Positions 51,852 through 59,605 of a DNA stretch of 64,000 nucleotides are shown here, piece by piece (the stretch's first letter is position 1; every line of letters starts with the position of its first letter). The notes below the pieces were generated by a model. It saw only the letters and a program-made list of their open reading frames with translations, had not been told where the DNA came from and ran no database searches. Both the position numbers and the translations under genes were made by a program. The DNA comes from an uncultured Acidobacteriia bacterium (GTDB taxonomy: Bacteria; Acidobacteriota; Terriglobia; Bryobacterales; Bryobacteraceae): NCBI GenBank assembly GCA_903923395.1, contig CAIXXM010000037.1, positions 1-64,000 on the forward strand. The letters run 5' to 3'.

Positions 51852-52819
51852 CTATAGCCAGTCCTGTAGTTCCAGAAACCGTGCCTTGACCTCAGTCCAG
51901 AGCGGATATGGTCCGAAACACAGCATGCGGCATTGAGCCTCATATTCACTTCCGAGAATGACGTCGATGTCTGATGACGGGAATAGTGCAGCACTCACGG
52001 CAAAGCGCATTTCTGGAGGAAAGAAGTAGCCCCTGTCGAAATATTCACGGCTGATACGGTCGTAGTCAGCTTTGATTTCGCCATACTCAGAGGACTTCAG
52101 CATTTCGACAACTTCAGGCTTCGCTGCCAGTTGAAAGAGGTCATAGTAGTGTCGGGCATACGATCCGAGGGGCTGGCCGCTTCGTGGCATCAACTCGACC
52201 TTGCCGTGGATGGCAAACATCTTTTCGACAAAGGTTCGCCGGTAATGTAAGGGCGCATCATGAATGGCCCTTCATCCTCCGCCCCGAGCGACGTGTTTCG
52301 ATCTCTCAAGAACTGGCCAAGGTAGGAACTGAGTTCGACGACCGTGGTGGGCTCCCACCCGCTGGCGGTTCCGGCTTCGAGAAGAACGCGGTTTGCGACT
52401 TCACCCGGTCCACCGAAACGCTGCCGGTAAGAAAAGCGGTCATTTCGTCCAAATCCGCCAACGGTCTGGCCTTCCCCTTCAACGAACCTTAAGGCCGGGT
52501 GCTCGCTCACCGTGTCACGCAACCGCTTGAGTTGTCGGTCAATACCCCGTTTGCCGAGCGGTGGATTGTAGGTAAGAGGGTCGAGGAAGATGTCAATGTC
52601 TTCCGAAAAACGCGCAATCAGATTCCAGCCTTTGGTGAGGCTGGTGCCTCCTTTGAACATGATGCTGTTGATGGTGTTGTCGGCGTTGGCAATGGTGCGC
52701 AGCACTTCGGTGACGTAATAGTCTTTCTCGATAATGGCGGGTCGCAGACCCTGGGGGCGAAAGTGCGCAGCCGCCTGAATGATGGCCTGCTCAAAGTCTG
52801 GATGTTCGAAAAGTCTCAT
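51852..52819 (-). pseudogene. AbiEii-like nucleotidyltransferase toxin, frameshifted
   Basis: Two overlapping frames make one toxin. The N-terminal part (from ATG 52819) holds EKDYYVTEVL (Glu31), FKGGTSLTKGW (Gly57-Gly58) and RFSEDIDIFLD (Asp74, Asp76), then runs to a stop at 52190. The expected continuation (RTFVEKMFAIH...ARHYYDLFQL) lies in another frame ending at 51852. The break is near 52232-52248. The span is 968 nt, one base short of a whole number of codons, so a single-base deletion explains it. The ATG overlaps the antitoxin stop as ATGA. The catalytic half is intact, so a truncated protein may still be made. Confidence 0.8.
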
Positions 52820-53565
52820 ACTGTCACAGTGCTCTTGGCTTGCCACTTCCTTGCGTGCGCCAACCCGGAGAGCAACCCAAAATCATATTTGGAGAATGGA
52901 TTCAGCAACTCACGAAGTGACTGCAAAGCGCTGGGTTGCTTTCCAAGTTGCTCGCCGATTGCGCCCAACATGGCGCGAACGCGGGGCGGTTCGCTATCCT
53001 CTACCTTTAACAGTTGCTCAAAGCGTTCTTTTTCGCCAGCCAGGGCCAGCGTTCTTTGAACGGTTTGTTCCGGTGACAACTCACTCGTTTCCCCTCCGCT
53101 GCGGAGGAATTCAAGGAACGCGGCATCCAGCGGTGAAAGCGTATTCCACGCCTGCGGTCGCCGTGTGTGAATGATGGTGTCCTGTCCAACGAGTTTCCGG
53201 GGTAGACTCCCGGCGCTGGTTGAAACTTCATTTTGCTTGCCTGTCTGTCTACTGAAACCAAGAAGGTTGGCCGCTGCGAGACCAGACGGGAAAATCGGCT
53301 TGTGTTTCGCCGCAAGAGTCTGGATTGCTGTGGGGTTGGGTCGGCTGCTGCCAAACGCCGTCTCTCTGGTTCGGTAGTAAACCCCCTTGCTCAACCTCTC
53401 AATTGCTCCCCGACGTGTTAGGCGCGAAAGTGCCTGGGCGACAGCTTCGAAGGGCAAGTCCCGGAAGTCATCCAAACGCCACAACCGCTCGCCCCCGGTC
53501 TCGATCCTTTGACGGATGGACGCGGTGATGTGCGCAGGGGATGGCAAAGTGGATGTCTGTCCCAT
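52816..53565 (-). CDS. DUF6088 / AbiEi-family antitoxin
   Basis: 249 residues. The N-terminal winged helix (ITASIRQRIETGGERLWRLDDFRDLPFEAVAQALSRL split by turns, RRGAIERLSKGVYYR) is followed by the DUF6088-type region (FPSGLAAANLLGFSRQTG, LDAAFLEFLR). The C-terminus is LRELLNPFSKYDFGLLSGL. This family is the usual partner of AbiEii-like toxins. Its stop overlaps the toxin ATG (ATGA). An inverted repeat at 53601-53624 lies 36 nt before the start. Confidence 0.85.
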   Translation of the reverse strand: MGQTSTLPSPAHITASIRQRIETGGERLWRLDDFRDLPFEAVAQALSRLTRRGAIERLSKGVYYRTRETAFGSSRPNPTAIQTLAAKHKPIFPSGLAAANLLGFSRQTGKQNEVSTSAGSLPRKLVGQDTIIHTRRPQAWNTLSPLDAAFLEFLRSGGETSELSPEQTVQRTLALAGEKERFEQLLKVEDSEPPRVRAMLGAIGEQLGKQPSALQSLRELLNPFSKYDFGLLSGLAHARKWQAKSTVTV

Positions 53566-53600
53566 AGCCGGAGTATGAGATCACCTGCCAAGTCTTATCA

Positions 53601-53624
53601 AGTTTTTCCGCTATAAAACTTGAC
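53601..53624. promoter_or_regulatory. palindrome upstream of DUF6088 antitoxin (island B)
   Basis: CAAGTTTT, 8-nt spacer, AAAACTTG: perfect inverted arms 36 bp before the antitoxin ATG, a candidate autoregulatory operator. Its sequence differs from that of island A. Confidence 0.55.
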
Positions 53625-53665
53625 ACACTCGACAAGCCACCACCAGTTGGAAGTTATGCCACGAT

Positions 53666-53712
53666 GCTTCCCAAGCTGAACGTCGCGAGTTCAATCCTCG
53701 TCTCCCGCTCCA
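53666..53712 (+). repeat. att-like repeat, copy 3 (distal end of the island array)
   Basis: 47 bases matching 49719-49765 with one G-to-A change in the T loop. It is longer than copy 2, extending through the whole anticodon loop. Confidence 0.92.
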
Positions 53713-53750
53713 AACTCTCAACAATTGAGCTCTACGCCAGTTTCCCGGGC

Positions 53751-54050
53751 TTATCGGCTCGGCCCCTCAGAATCGCTGCCATGGCCCGGGGGCTGCGGTA
53801 ACGCGACTACCCACAGAGGCTGTTCGGGAGCATATTCAATCAGGTAGTTATATACGCGGATGAATCGCAACGGGCGGGATGTGAGGTCCGTTCGACGGTG
53901 GCCTTGTTGCGGAAAAGGGACAAGGGCACCGATTGCATCAAAAATTTCGGTGATTACCCGTTTGGCTGCCGCAGGGCTGTCGTCAGCTATGTACTGGCCG
54001 ATTTCGTGGAGGTCAGTGTATGCCTCCGGGTGGAGTTCATACCGCCTCAT
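53751..54050 (-). CDS. ParE/RelE-family toxin, possibly C-terminally frameshifted
   Basis: 99 residues. The ParE pattern is clear to about residue 82: LHPEAYTDLHEIGQYIA, SPAAAKRVITEIFDAI, FPQQGHRRTD, LRFIRVYNYLIEYAPE. The tail (LPQPPGHGSDSEGPSR) does not fit, whereas another frame from about 53795 reads SPRAMAAILRGRAD, like the normal ParE C-terminus, and stops at 53732. A one-base insertion is a likely cause. ParE toxins poison DNA gyrase. The ATG overlaps the antitoxin stop (ATGA). Confidence 0.8.
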   Translation of the reverse strand: MRRYELHPEAYTDLHEIGQYIADDSPAAAKRVITEIFDAIGALVPFPQQGHRRTDLTSRPLRFIRVYNYLIEYAPEQPLWVVALPQPPGHGSDSEGPSR

Positions 54051-54301
54051 GCCGTGGGGTATCGAGCTTCGATGCTGTCCATCAACTGCGCGTAAGCCAG
54101 GTCGCCGGGAATCATCTTCACTTTGCCGCCCTTGATGTCGTCATACCGCTTGTCGAGGGTAAGGCGCACCTGTGTCAACTCATCAAAATACCCGGCTACG
54201 GCATCCACAACCAGTTCTTCAGCGGAACGTCCGGTGGATTTCACCCATTGATCGACCTTGGCCTGCAGTTCGGGATCGTTAAAATGCACCGTCATGCCCA
54301 T
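54047..54301 (-). CDS. antitoxin of ParE-type toxin
   Basis: 84 residues from ATG 54301 (ATG 54295 equally possible; the ORF extends upstream without signals). The N-terminus VHFNDPELQAKVDQWVKSTGRSAEELV has the spacing of a ribbon-helix-helix DNA-binding antitoxin; the acidic/basic C-terminus would wrap the toxin. The ATGA overlap with the toxin gene supports a TA pair. It lies just outside the third tRNA-Gly repeat. Confidence 0.8.
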   Translation of the reverse strand: MGMTVHFNDPELQAKVDQWVKSTGRSAEELVVDAVAGYFDELTQVRLTLDKRYDDIKGGKVKMIPGDLAYAQLMDSIEARYPTA

Positions 54302-54374
54302 GACGATAGCTTTACGTACCGCCGGTGTCAAGAAAGCCCTTTGGTGGAAGTCTCCGCGTCAAACGGTCAACAAC

Positions 54375-55613
54375 TCAGGCATCCTTCAGATCACAGGACA
54401 GGCCGGGTTCCTGGGGCGTCCGGTACACGCCACCTTCCACGCGCGCAGCGTGCACAAAATATTCGCGAAGGTGCGGAATGTGCTCAAGGAAAATCACTTC
54501 GTGCCCCAGCGCCACATGATTAAAGAGCACCAGGTGTTGATGGATCTGCCCCATGTCGCCCACATGCGGCACCACCGGCAGTCCAAATTTGCGGGCCAGC
54601 AAACTCACCGTGAGGAACTCAGCAACTCCTGCCAGCCGGGTGCAATCCGCCTGCACAAAGTTGACGGCACGCGCCTGCATATAGTTCTTGAACAGGACGC
54701 GGTTGGGAACATGCTCGCCCAGCGCAATCTTTCCCGGCGCGACACTCCCGGCGAGGAAGCGGTGGGCTTCAATATCATCCGGGTGCGTGGGCTCTTCAAT
54801 CCAGAATGGATTCACCGGAGCCAGATCGCGGCACATGCGCTCCGCGGCAGCCAGCGTCCACTGCTGGTTGGCATCGAACATCAGCCGGCAGTCATCCCCT
54901 GCAACCTCGCGCAGCATGGACGCCCGGCGCAGATCGCGGTCGGCATCCTTGGAACCAACCTTTAGTTTGAAAGCATGGAAGCCACGTCCCAGGGCGCGGC
55001 GGACATTCTCCCGAACCACCGCGTCGTCATATTGGAACCACCCGACCGACGTGTCATACCCGGGATAGCCCGTGCCGAGAATGCCTTCCCTCTCACCCCG
55101 GCTGCCCGCCTGATTTCGCAGGATATCCAGCGCTTCCCGGGCATCCATCACATCCTCGATGTAACTGAGATCGAGCAGCGCCACCACCTGTTCCGGGGTG
55201 AGATCGAGCAGCAGCCGCCACAAAGGCACCCCGCGCGATTTCGCCCAGAGATCAAAGCAGGCATTCGTCACCGAGGCCAGCGCCAGATGCACCACGCCCT
55301 TGTGTGGACCCAGCCATCGCAGCGCAGGATCGTCCGCAAGACGCCGGGAGAACGTGCCGAACCCGGCCATCAACTCCTCGATTTCGCACCCGGCCAGCAT
55401 GCCGGCATAACGCTCAATCGCGTCACAGACGATGCGGTTACCGTCGCCCAGCGTTAGTACGATGCCCGTGCCGGCAATCCCATCGGCAGTTTCCAGACGT
55501 GTCACCGCAAGCGCATATTCGCAAGAGGTGTGCACGGCGTCTGATCCGGCTCCTCCTTTCAGTGCAAAGCGCCGGTCTTCGGCGCGAACCGTTTGGATGG
55601 TGATTGGTTTCAT
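54375..55613 (-). CDS. L-fuconate dehydratase-like enolase-superfamily enzyme
   Basis: 412 residues from ATG 55613. Mandelate-racemase-type barrel: acid/base AFKLKVG (Lys216, Lys218), metal ligands in MFDANQ (Asp247), WIEEPTHPDD (Glu274) and LGEHVPN (Glu300), and VPHVGDMGQIHQH (His350). These positions agree with L-fuconate dehydratase of Xanthomonas. FucD dehydrates L-fuconate to 2-keto-3-deoxy-fuconate. No other fucose gene is adjacent, but the GntR gene 40 nt upstream probably controls it. The in-frame upstream extension lacks conserved sequence. Confidence 0.87.
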   Translation of the reverse strand: MKPITIQTVRAEDRRFALKGGAGSDAVHTSCEYALAVTRLETADGIAGTGIVLTLGDGNRIVCDAIERYAGMLAGCEIEELMAGFGTFSRRLADDPALRWLGPHKGVVHLALASVTNACFDLWAKSRGVPLWRLLLDLTPEQVVALLDLSYIEDVMDAREALDILRNQAGSRGEREGILGTGYPGYDTSVGWFQYDDAVVRENVRRALGRGFHAFKLKVGSKDADRDLRRASMLREVAGDDCRLMFDANQQWTLAAAERMCRDLAPVNPFWIEEPTHPDDIEAHRFLAGSVAPGKIALGEHVPNRVLFKNYMQARAVNFVQADCTRLAGVAEFLTVSLLARKFGLPVVPHVGDMGQIHQHLVLFNHVALGHEVIFLEHIPHLREYFVHAARVEGGVYRTPQEPGLSCDLKDA

Positions 55614-55653
55614 TGGCAGGACCCCAGTTTCTTTGCAGGCAACATTTGGCTCG

Positions 55654-56337
55654 TTACTGCTTTTTCTTGCGTGTATCCGGCCACCAGACACGATGGGCGG
55701 AGTCGGCGAAGCGGTTCACACAGTGCTCCACGTATTGCCTCGCGACGAGAGGGTCGCTCTCCCGGATCAGTTCGATGATGCGGCGGTGGCGCGGGAGGTC
55801 CGGCTGCCAGTGCAACGCCGTCTCCTGCGTCTCCATCATTCGCAGCAGGACGAAGCCAAACAGGGGGCGCAGCAGACGTTGCAAAGCCTCCATAAGCACC
55901 GCATTTCCCGATGCCGCAGCCAGCGCCAGATGGAAATCAAGATCGCTTTGGACCATCTCCCGCACGTCATTGCCGGGGGCAGCCGCTTCCATGCGGGCCA
56001 GGGCCAACTCCATCGGCGAGAGGTCCGCGGCGGTTTGGGCTGCCAGTTGTGCGGCCAGGCCTTCCAAGGCACCCCGGATTTGGTAGATGCAGCCGACTTG
56101 TTCGGTGGTGTATCTGGTGACGCGGGCACTCCGGCCCCCGGCCTTTTCGACAAAACCTTCGGCGATCAGCAGGTTGATCGCCTCCCGGACCGAGGCCTGT
56201 GCGACCCCGAATACCGCGGCCCAATGGCTCTCGACAACCCTTTCACCGGGCTGCAAGCGACCGGAGAAGACCGCTTCTTTCAATTGGGCGGCGAGCTGCT
56301 CTTTGACCAGGGAGCCAGCGGAGATACCACGCTGCAT
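55654..56337 (-). CDS. GntR/FCD-family transcriptional regulator
   Basis: 227 residues. N-terminal winged helix-turn-helix at about residues 5-75 (LKEAVFSGRLQPGERVVE, FGVAQASVREAINLLIAEGFV). C-terminal FCD ligand-binding domain with the metal-ligand histidines of FadR/VanR types (LDFHLALAAASGN, RHRRIIELI). FCD members commonly sense sugar acids; the adjacent fuconate dehydratase gene suggests fuconate or a related acid as effector. The ATG lies within a TAAGCGCTTA palindrome. Confidence 0.88.
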   Translation of the reverse strand: MQRGISAGSLVKEQLAAQLKEAVFSGRLQPGERVVESHWAAVFGVAQASVREAINLLIAEGFVEKAGGRSARVTRYTTEQVGCIYQIRGALEGLAAQLAAQTAADLSPMELALARMEAAAPGNDVREMVQSDLDFHLALAAASGNAVLMEALQRLLRPLFGFVLLRMMETQETALHWQPDLPRHRRIIELIRESDPLVARQYVEHCVNRFADSAHRVWWPDTRKKKQ

Positions 56338-56400
56338 AAGCGCTTAGAATACTACCATCAGTGATTCCGACTGGCACGCTTGCACAAACCAGCGCTTAAA
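56337..56400. promoter_or_regulatory. TAAGCGCT repeats before the GntR gene
   Basis: TAAGCGCTTA at 56337-56346 overlaps the start codon. AGCGCTTAAA at 56391-56400 lies about 50 bp upstream. The shared TTAAGCGCT-like core suggests an autoregulatory operator pair. Confidence 0.35.
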
Positions 56401-56404
56401 CCTC

Positions 56405-57736
56405 CTACGCTGAATATTCCCGAATGCGCACCATCAAGCCGAAGAAGCCCAGACCCGCGATAAGCAATGCGGCGACCGGGGCCACCACTTCGAAACCCGC
56501 GAGGCGCTGAAAGCCCTTTTCGGCAGATTTGTCGAAGGCGGTCTGATTGATCCCGATGGTCTTGCGGATGGAGCCTTCCAGACGGTCAAAGGCCCAATTG
56601 GATTCTCCCGGCTTGGAACCGACGCACAGGGTCACAGCCTCCTTCACCTTGCCTGACTGATTCAGGTCGCGAATCCGGTGATCGATCTCCAGATAAACTT
56701 GCCAGTTCTTCAGCGTCTCCAGCGCGGCTTCGCGCTCACCTTCATAGGTGATGTTACGGAGTTCGTCCGCCAACAGCCCTTTGAAATCCAATGGCAGGGC
56801 ACGGCTCTTGGCGAGGTCAGCTGCTGTCAGCCCTTTTGGCACAGAGGCGATTTGGTTCGAGTGAGTTAGAAAATCCCGCACCCAGGCTCCGGCGTTGGGT
56901 GCGTCGAAGAGATAGCGGCTTTCCTCCGCATTGGCGTCGTAAACCGTAGCCATGGTTTTCCAGAGAGCATGTATGGAATCAAAGGCATCCTCTTTCACAT
57001 GCTTCAATTCCTGCGCCCCAGAGGAAACAGCGCTGTCGGTATAGATCCAAAAGCCTGCCGTAACTCCAGTGGCAGCCAGCAGCATGACATTCAGGAGACG
57101 CCGGGTGCGGTTACTCAGGAATGCCTGCACCCACGCCAGCACCAACAGAAGCGCTATCGCAGCGAGACGCAGCACCATCTTACTGACACCGGAAGCGGCC
57201 TTCACCTTCTCGTACGTCTTATCGAGTTCCTTTTGATTTGCCTGGTCCAGATCTCCGGCCGCGCGGAGTAACTGTCCCGACATGAGGCCCGCTGCTTCGC
57301 GATAAGCGATACGGGCAGCCTCATGATCCTGCCGGAGCAAGTCCCTGGCGCGCTGTACCTGCCGTTCATAGTTACTTAACCCGAAGATAAGCGTCTGCAG
57401 GGGGAGCCTCTCCGCGTCCCCGTAAGTAACATTTTCCGCAGCGACCACCAAAGCGTCGCCAACCTGCTTCCGGCGCAATTCGTAAGCCTTCAGCGCTTCC
57501 TTGGGATCGGTTGCACCGAGAAGCTCATTGGCCACATTGGCATCCATATCAGACAATGCCGCCCGCATCTGCTGCGCGGCGATGATACTCGGCGCAGCAT
57601 CTTTCGCGACGGTCTTCAGTGCCTGACGGTGCAGAGAGACCGCCCACAGAGCGGCTGTCATCAAAGCAACTGCCAACACTGCGATTGCGGCCACTGAAAG
57701 CCACATCAACTGCGGTGTATTGAACTTTCTCTTCAT
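56405..57736 (-). CDS. four-TM tandem helical-bundle sensor, GlnX-like
   Basis: 443 residues from ATG 57736 (overlapping the FHA gene stop as ATGA). TM1 lies at about residues 10-30, then an extracytoplasmic helical bundle resembling a four-helix MCP sensor (IIAAQQMRAALSDMDANVANELL split by turns). Two adjacent TMs follow at about 190-240, a second helical bundle (about 250-410), and a final TM near the C-terminus. This matches the layout of GlnX, the membrane partner of PknG in mycobacteria, which receives a signal from a solute-binding protein. No kinase or cytosolic output domain is present. Last gene of the PknG operon. Confidence 0.75.
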   Translation of the reverse strand: MKRKFNTPQLMWLSVAAIAVLAVALMTAALWAVSLHRQALKTVAKDAAPSIIAAQQMRAALSDMDANVANELLGATDPKEALKAYELRRKQVGDALVVAAENVTYGDAERLPLQTLIFGLSNYERQVQRARDLLRQDHEAARIAYREAAGLMSGQLLRAAGDLDQANQKELDKTYEKVKAASGVSKMVLRLAAIALLLVLAWVQAFLSNRTRRLLNVMLLAATGVTAGFWIYTDSAVSSGAQELKHVKEDAFDSIHALWKTMATVYDANAEESRYLFDAPNAGAWVRDFLTHSNQIASVPKGLTAADLAKSRALPLDFKGLLADELRNITYEGEREAALETLKNWQVYLEIDHRIRDLNQSGKVKEAVTLCVGSKPGESNWAFDRLEGSIRKTIGINQTAFDKSAEKGFQRLAGFEVVAPVAALLIAGLGFFGLMVRIREYSA

Positions 57737-58323
57737 AACTCCGCCTTGACTTGAATACGGGTCCAGTGTCCGAGAGTGAGGATATCCCCATCTTGAAGCT
57801 GAATATCTTCGAGAGGAGTTACCTCGCGACCGTTGAGTAATGTGCCGTTGGAGGAGCCGATATCCCGAAGCCATAACGTTCCATCGCTGTGAAGATCGAG
57901 GAGGGCATGGCGGTGCGACACGGCGTCATCATGTTCAAGAGCGATCTCCGGATGGACGGCGCGCTTGGCGCTGGTTCTTCCGATCAAACTGGAGCCAGGC
58001 TCTAATTCGAGTTCGAGCGCAGCAAACCCGGCGGGTGGCTCCGGACTATCTTCGTGCCGCACAGCGCCATCGACTGTGATCAGCACCTTCCAGGCCGGCA
58101 CACGCGGGGGCGCGGGCTTTGCTGCAGGGAGTTCGCCGTGCGCGCCGGTGGTGTAGTTGTAACCGCACACCTCACAAAACTCCGCACCCTCGCGCGGGGA
58201 CTCACAATCCGGGCAATTCTCAGGGCCGGCCGCCGGCAACTTATCTTCCAGCTTGAGACCACACTCGGAACAAAAGTCGGCCTCAGTAGATTCATGCCCT
58301 TTCGGGCAGATTGGCGCGCTCAT
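57733..58323 (-). CDS. zinc-ribbon FHA-domain protein
   Basis: 196 residues. Two N-terminal zinc ribbons (CPKGH..CSECG and CPDC..CEVCG), a Pro/Ala linker, then an FHA domain at about residues 110-190. The phosphothreonine-binding residues are seen in LIGRTS, SHRHALL and DIGSSNGTLLNG. In mycobacteria the PknG substrate GarA is an FHA protein; this one is the obvious counterpart, though larger. The TT pair in YNYTTGAHG just before the linker is a candidate phosphosite (inference). It starts 1 nt after the VWA gene stops. Confidence 0.88.
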   Translation of the reverse strand: MSAPICPKGHESTEADFCSECGLKLEDKLPAAGPENCPDCESPREGAEFCEVCGYNYTTGAHGELPAAKPAPPRVPAWKVLITVDGAVRHEDSPEPPAGFAALELELEPGSSLIGRTSAKRAVHPEIALEHDDAVSHRHALLDLHSDGTLWLRDIGSSNGTLLNGREVTPLEDIQLQDGDILTLGHWTRIQVKAEL

Positions 58324-58324
58324 A

Positions 58325-59605
58325 TTACGCTTTCTGAATCCGCTTGGTCTTGGTGGAGCGTGTTTCCAAAGCCATAGCGTCTTCCTTTGTTACATTCCGC
58401 TTCAGACGAACTGTGCCAGTGGCGGCATCATCAATATCCACCACGGCCCGCAATAGTTTCGCGGTAGCTTCATTGCCGGATTCGTGTGCAATGCGCACCG
58501 CCTTGCCCAGCAAAGCGGTGGCTTCATCCTCCCTGCCCTTTGACTTCGCTTCCAGTCCGGCCTGGATCGATTCGGCGAGGTCCGCCTGCCCGGTGTAATG
58601 GGCGACATGGCGTTCAATGCGGGTGGACTTTGCCTCATCGTCGGTCCAAACCGCAAGAATGCGGGCCTCGGCGATCTTCGTTTCGACACTGTTCTGGGTC
58701 ATCACCAAGGTGGCGCGGCCTGCCAGCATTTCATCCCCTACACCGCCGGGGTTTACCTCGATAGCAAAGTGATAATCGCGGGATTCATTACCGCTCCAGG
58801 CTCCAGTGGGATATTGGAGAGTTCTTGGATTCGGCGAGGATGCCATGCCAGTTAGATCGACCAGCGCGGGGCTCACCTGCTTGCAGAACAATACCTTCGC
58901 GCCCGCGGGAGTCCAAAGGCGAATGGCGATATCACTTACACTTTTCCCGACAGCACTGGCAAGAACCGCCTGAAAATCCGAGGCCATGTCAGCGGGTCTG
59001 GCGATGATATCCGTTGTGCCGAGCAGACTGTTGCCGATAGCCTTCAACTGCTGGACGTCCCAGTCCGTGCCCACACCCCGGCAATCGCATTGAAAGATAC
59101 CCTGGCAATGCGCGATGGTTGCCGCGAGCGGGCCTGCATCCGTGCGGTCATTCTGCCCGTCCGTAAGTAACAAGGCCTGACGCACCGCACCGGGCATCAT
59201 CTGAAACTGCTCAAGCGCCTTCTGCAGCCAGGTGGAGATCATGGTTGCCCCGTCGGCGCGCAGCTGCTTGACTGCCCGCACGGCTTGGGTCTTATGATCA
59301 GGGATGGCCGGGGCTGGAGGGACAATCACGGTGGAACCGGTTGCGCCCGCAATCACGAAGAAATGGACATCCGGGGGAATCAACTCAATCACCTTGAGCA
59401 TGGCATCCTTCGCAGCCTGTAACTTCTCGCCCTCCATGGAACCAGAGACGTCACAGAGAATGCCGAACATCTTTCCACCGGGCAGAAAGGATGGCGGACT
59501 CCCGACTGCTGCTCCTTCCGAGGCCACAGTTACAATGGCATGGACCTCACGGGCACCCTGCGGCAGGTATTGATTCTGAAACACTTCAGCACGAAACGTT
59601 GTCAT
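58325..59605 (-). CDS. VWA-domain protein
   Basis: 426 residues from the ATG at 59605, which overlaps the phosphatase stop as ATGA; an ATG at 59617 is also in frame. The von Willebrand A domain lies at about residues 38-220 with a complete MIDAS: DVSGSMEG, a Thr in the ADGATMISTW loop, and LLTDGQND. A beta-sandwich and a helical C-terminal region (AHYTGQADLAESIQAGLEAK) follow. It is cytosolic (no signal peptide). VWA/PP2C/kinase triads are known from TerY-P type systems; here it probably scaffolds phosphoproteins. Confidence 0.85.
   Translation of the reverse strand: MTTFRAEVFQNQYLPQGAREVHAIVTVASEGAAVGSPPSFLPGGKMFGILCDVSGSMEGEKLQAAKDAMLKVIELIPPDVHFFVIAGATGSTVIVPPAPAIPDHKTQAVRAVKQLRADGATMISTWLQKALEQFQMMPGAVRQALLLTDGQNDRTDAGPLAATIAHCQGIFQCDCRGVGTDWDVQQLKAIGNSLLGTTDIIARPADMASDFQAVLASAVGKSVSDIAIRLWTPAGAKVLFCKQVSPALVDLTGMASSPNPRTLQYPTGAWSGNESRDYHFAIEVNPGGVGDEMLAGRATLVMTQNSVETKIAEARILAVWTDDEAKSTRIERHVAHYTGQADLAESIQAGLEAKSKGREDEATALLGKAVRIAHESGNEATAKLLRAVVDIDDAATGTVRLKRNVTKEDAMALETRSTKTKRIQKA

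Larger units (their letters stand above)
51822..53712. mobile_element. tRNA-Gly island B (second AbiE-type cargo, no integrase)
   Basis: About 1.89 kb between repeat copies 2 and 3. It holds a DUF6088/AbiEi-like antitoxin gene and a frameshifted AbiEii-like toxin, unrelated at family level to the pair in island A. It ends with the third tRNA 3' copy. Confidence 0.72.

Noticed and set aside
53664-53712. Possible second tRNA-Gly gene
   Set aside because: Only the 3' 47 bases match; there is no D arm or 5' acceptor strand, so it is an att-type duplicate. The same holds for 51782-51821.
49766-53712. An integrase or transposase gene within the tRNA-Gly islands
   Set aside because: Both strands were checked through the open frames; all substantial ones are the four TA proteins or their shadows.
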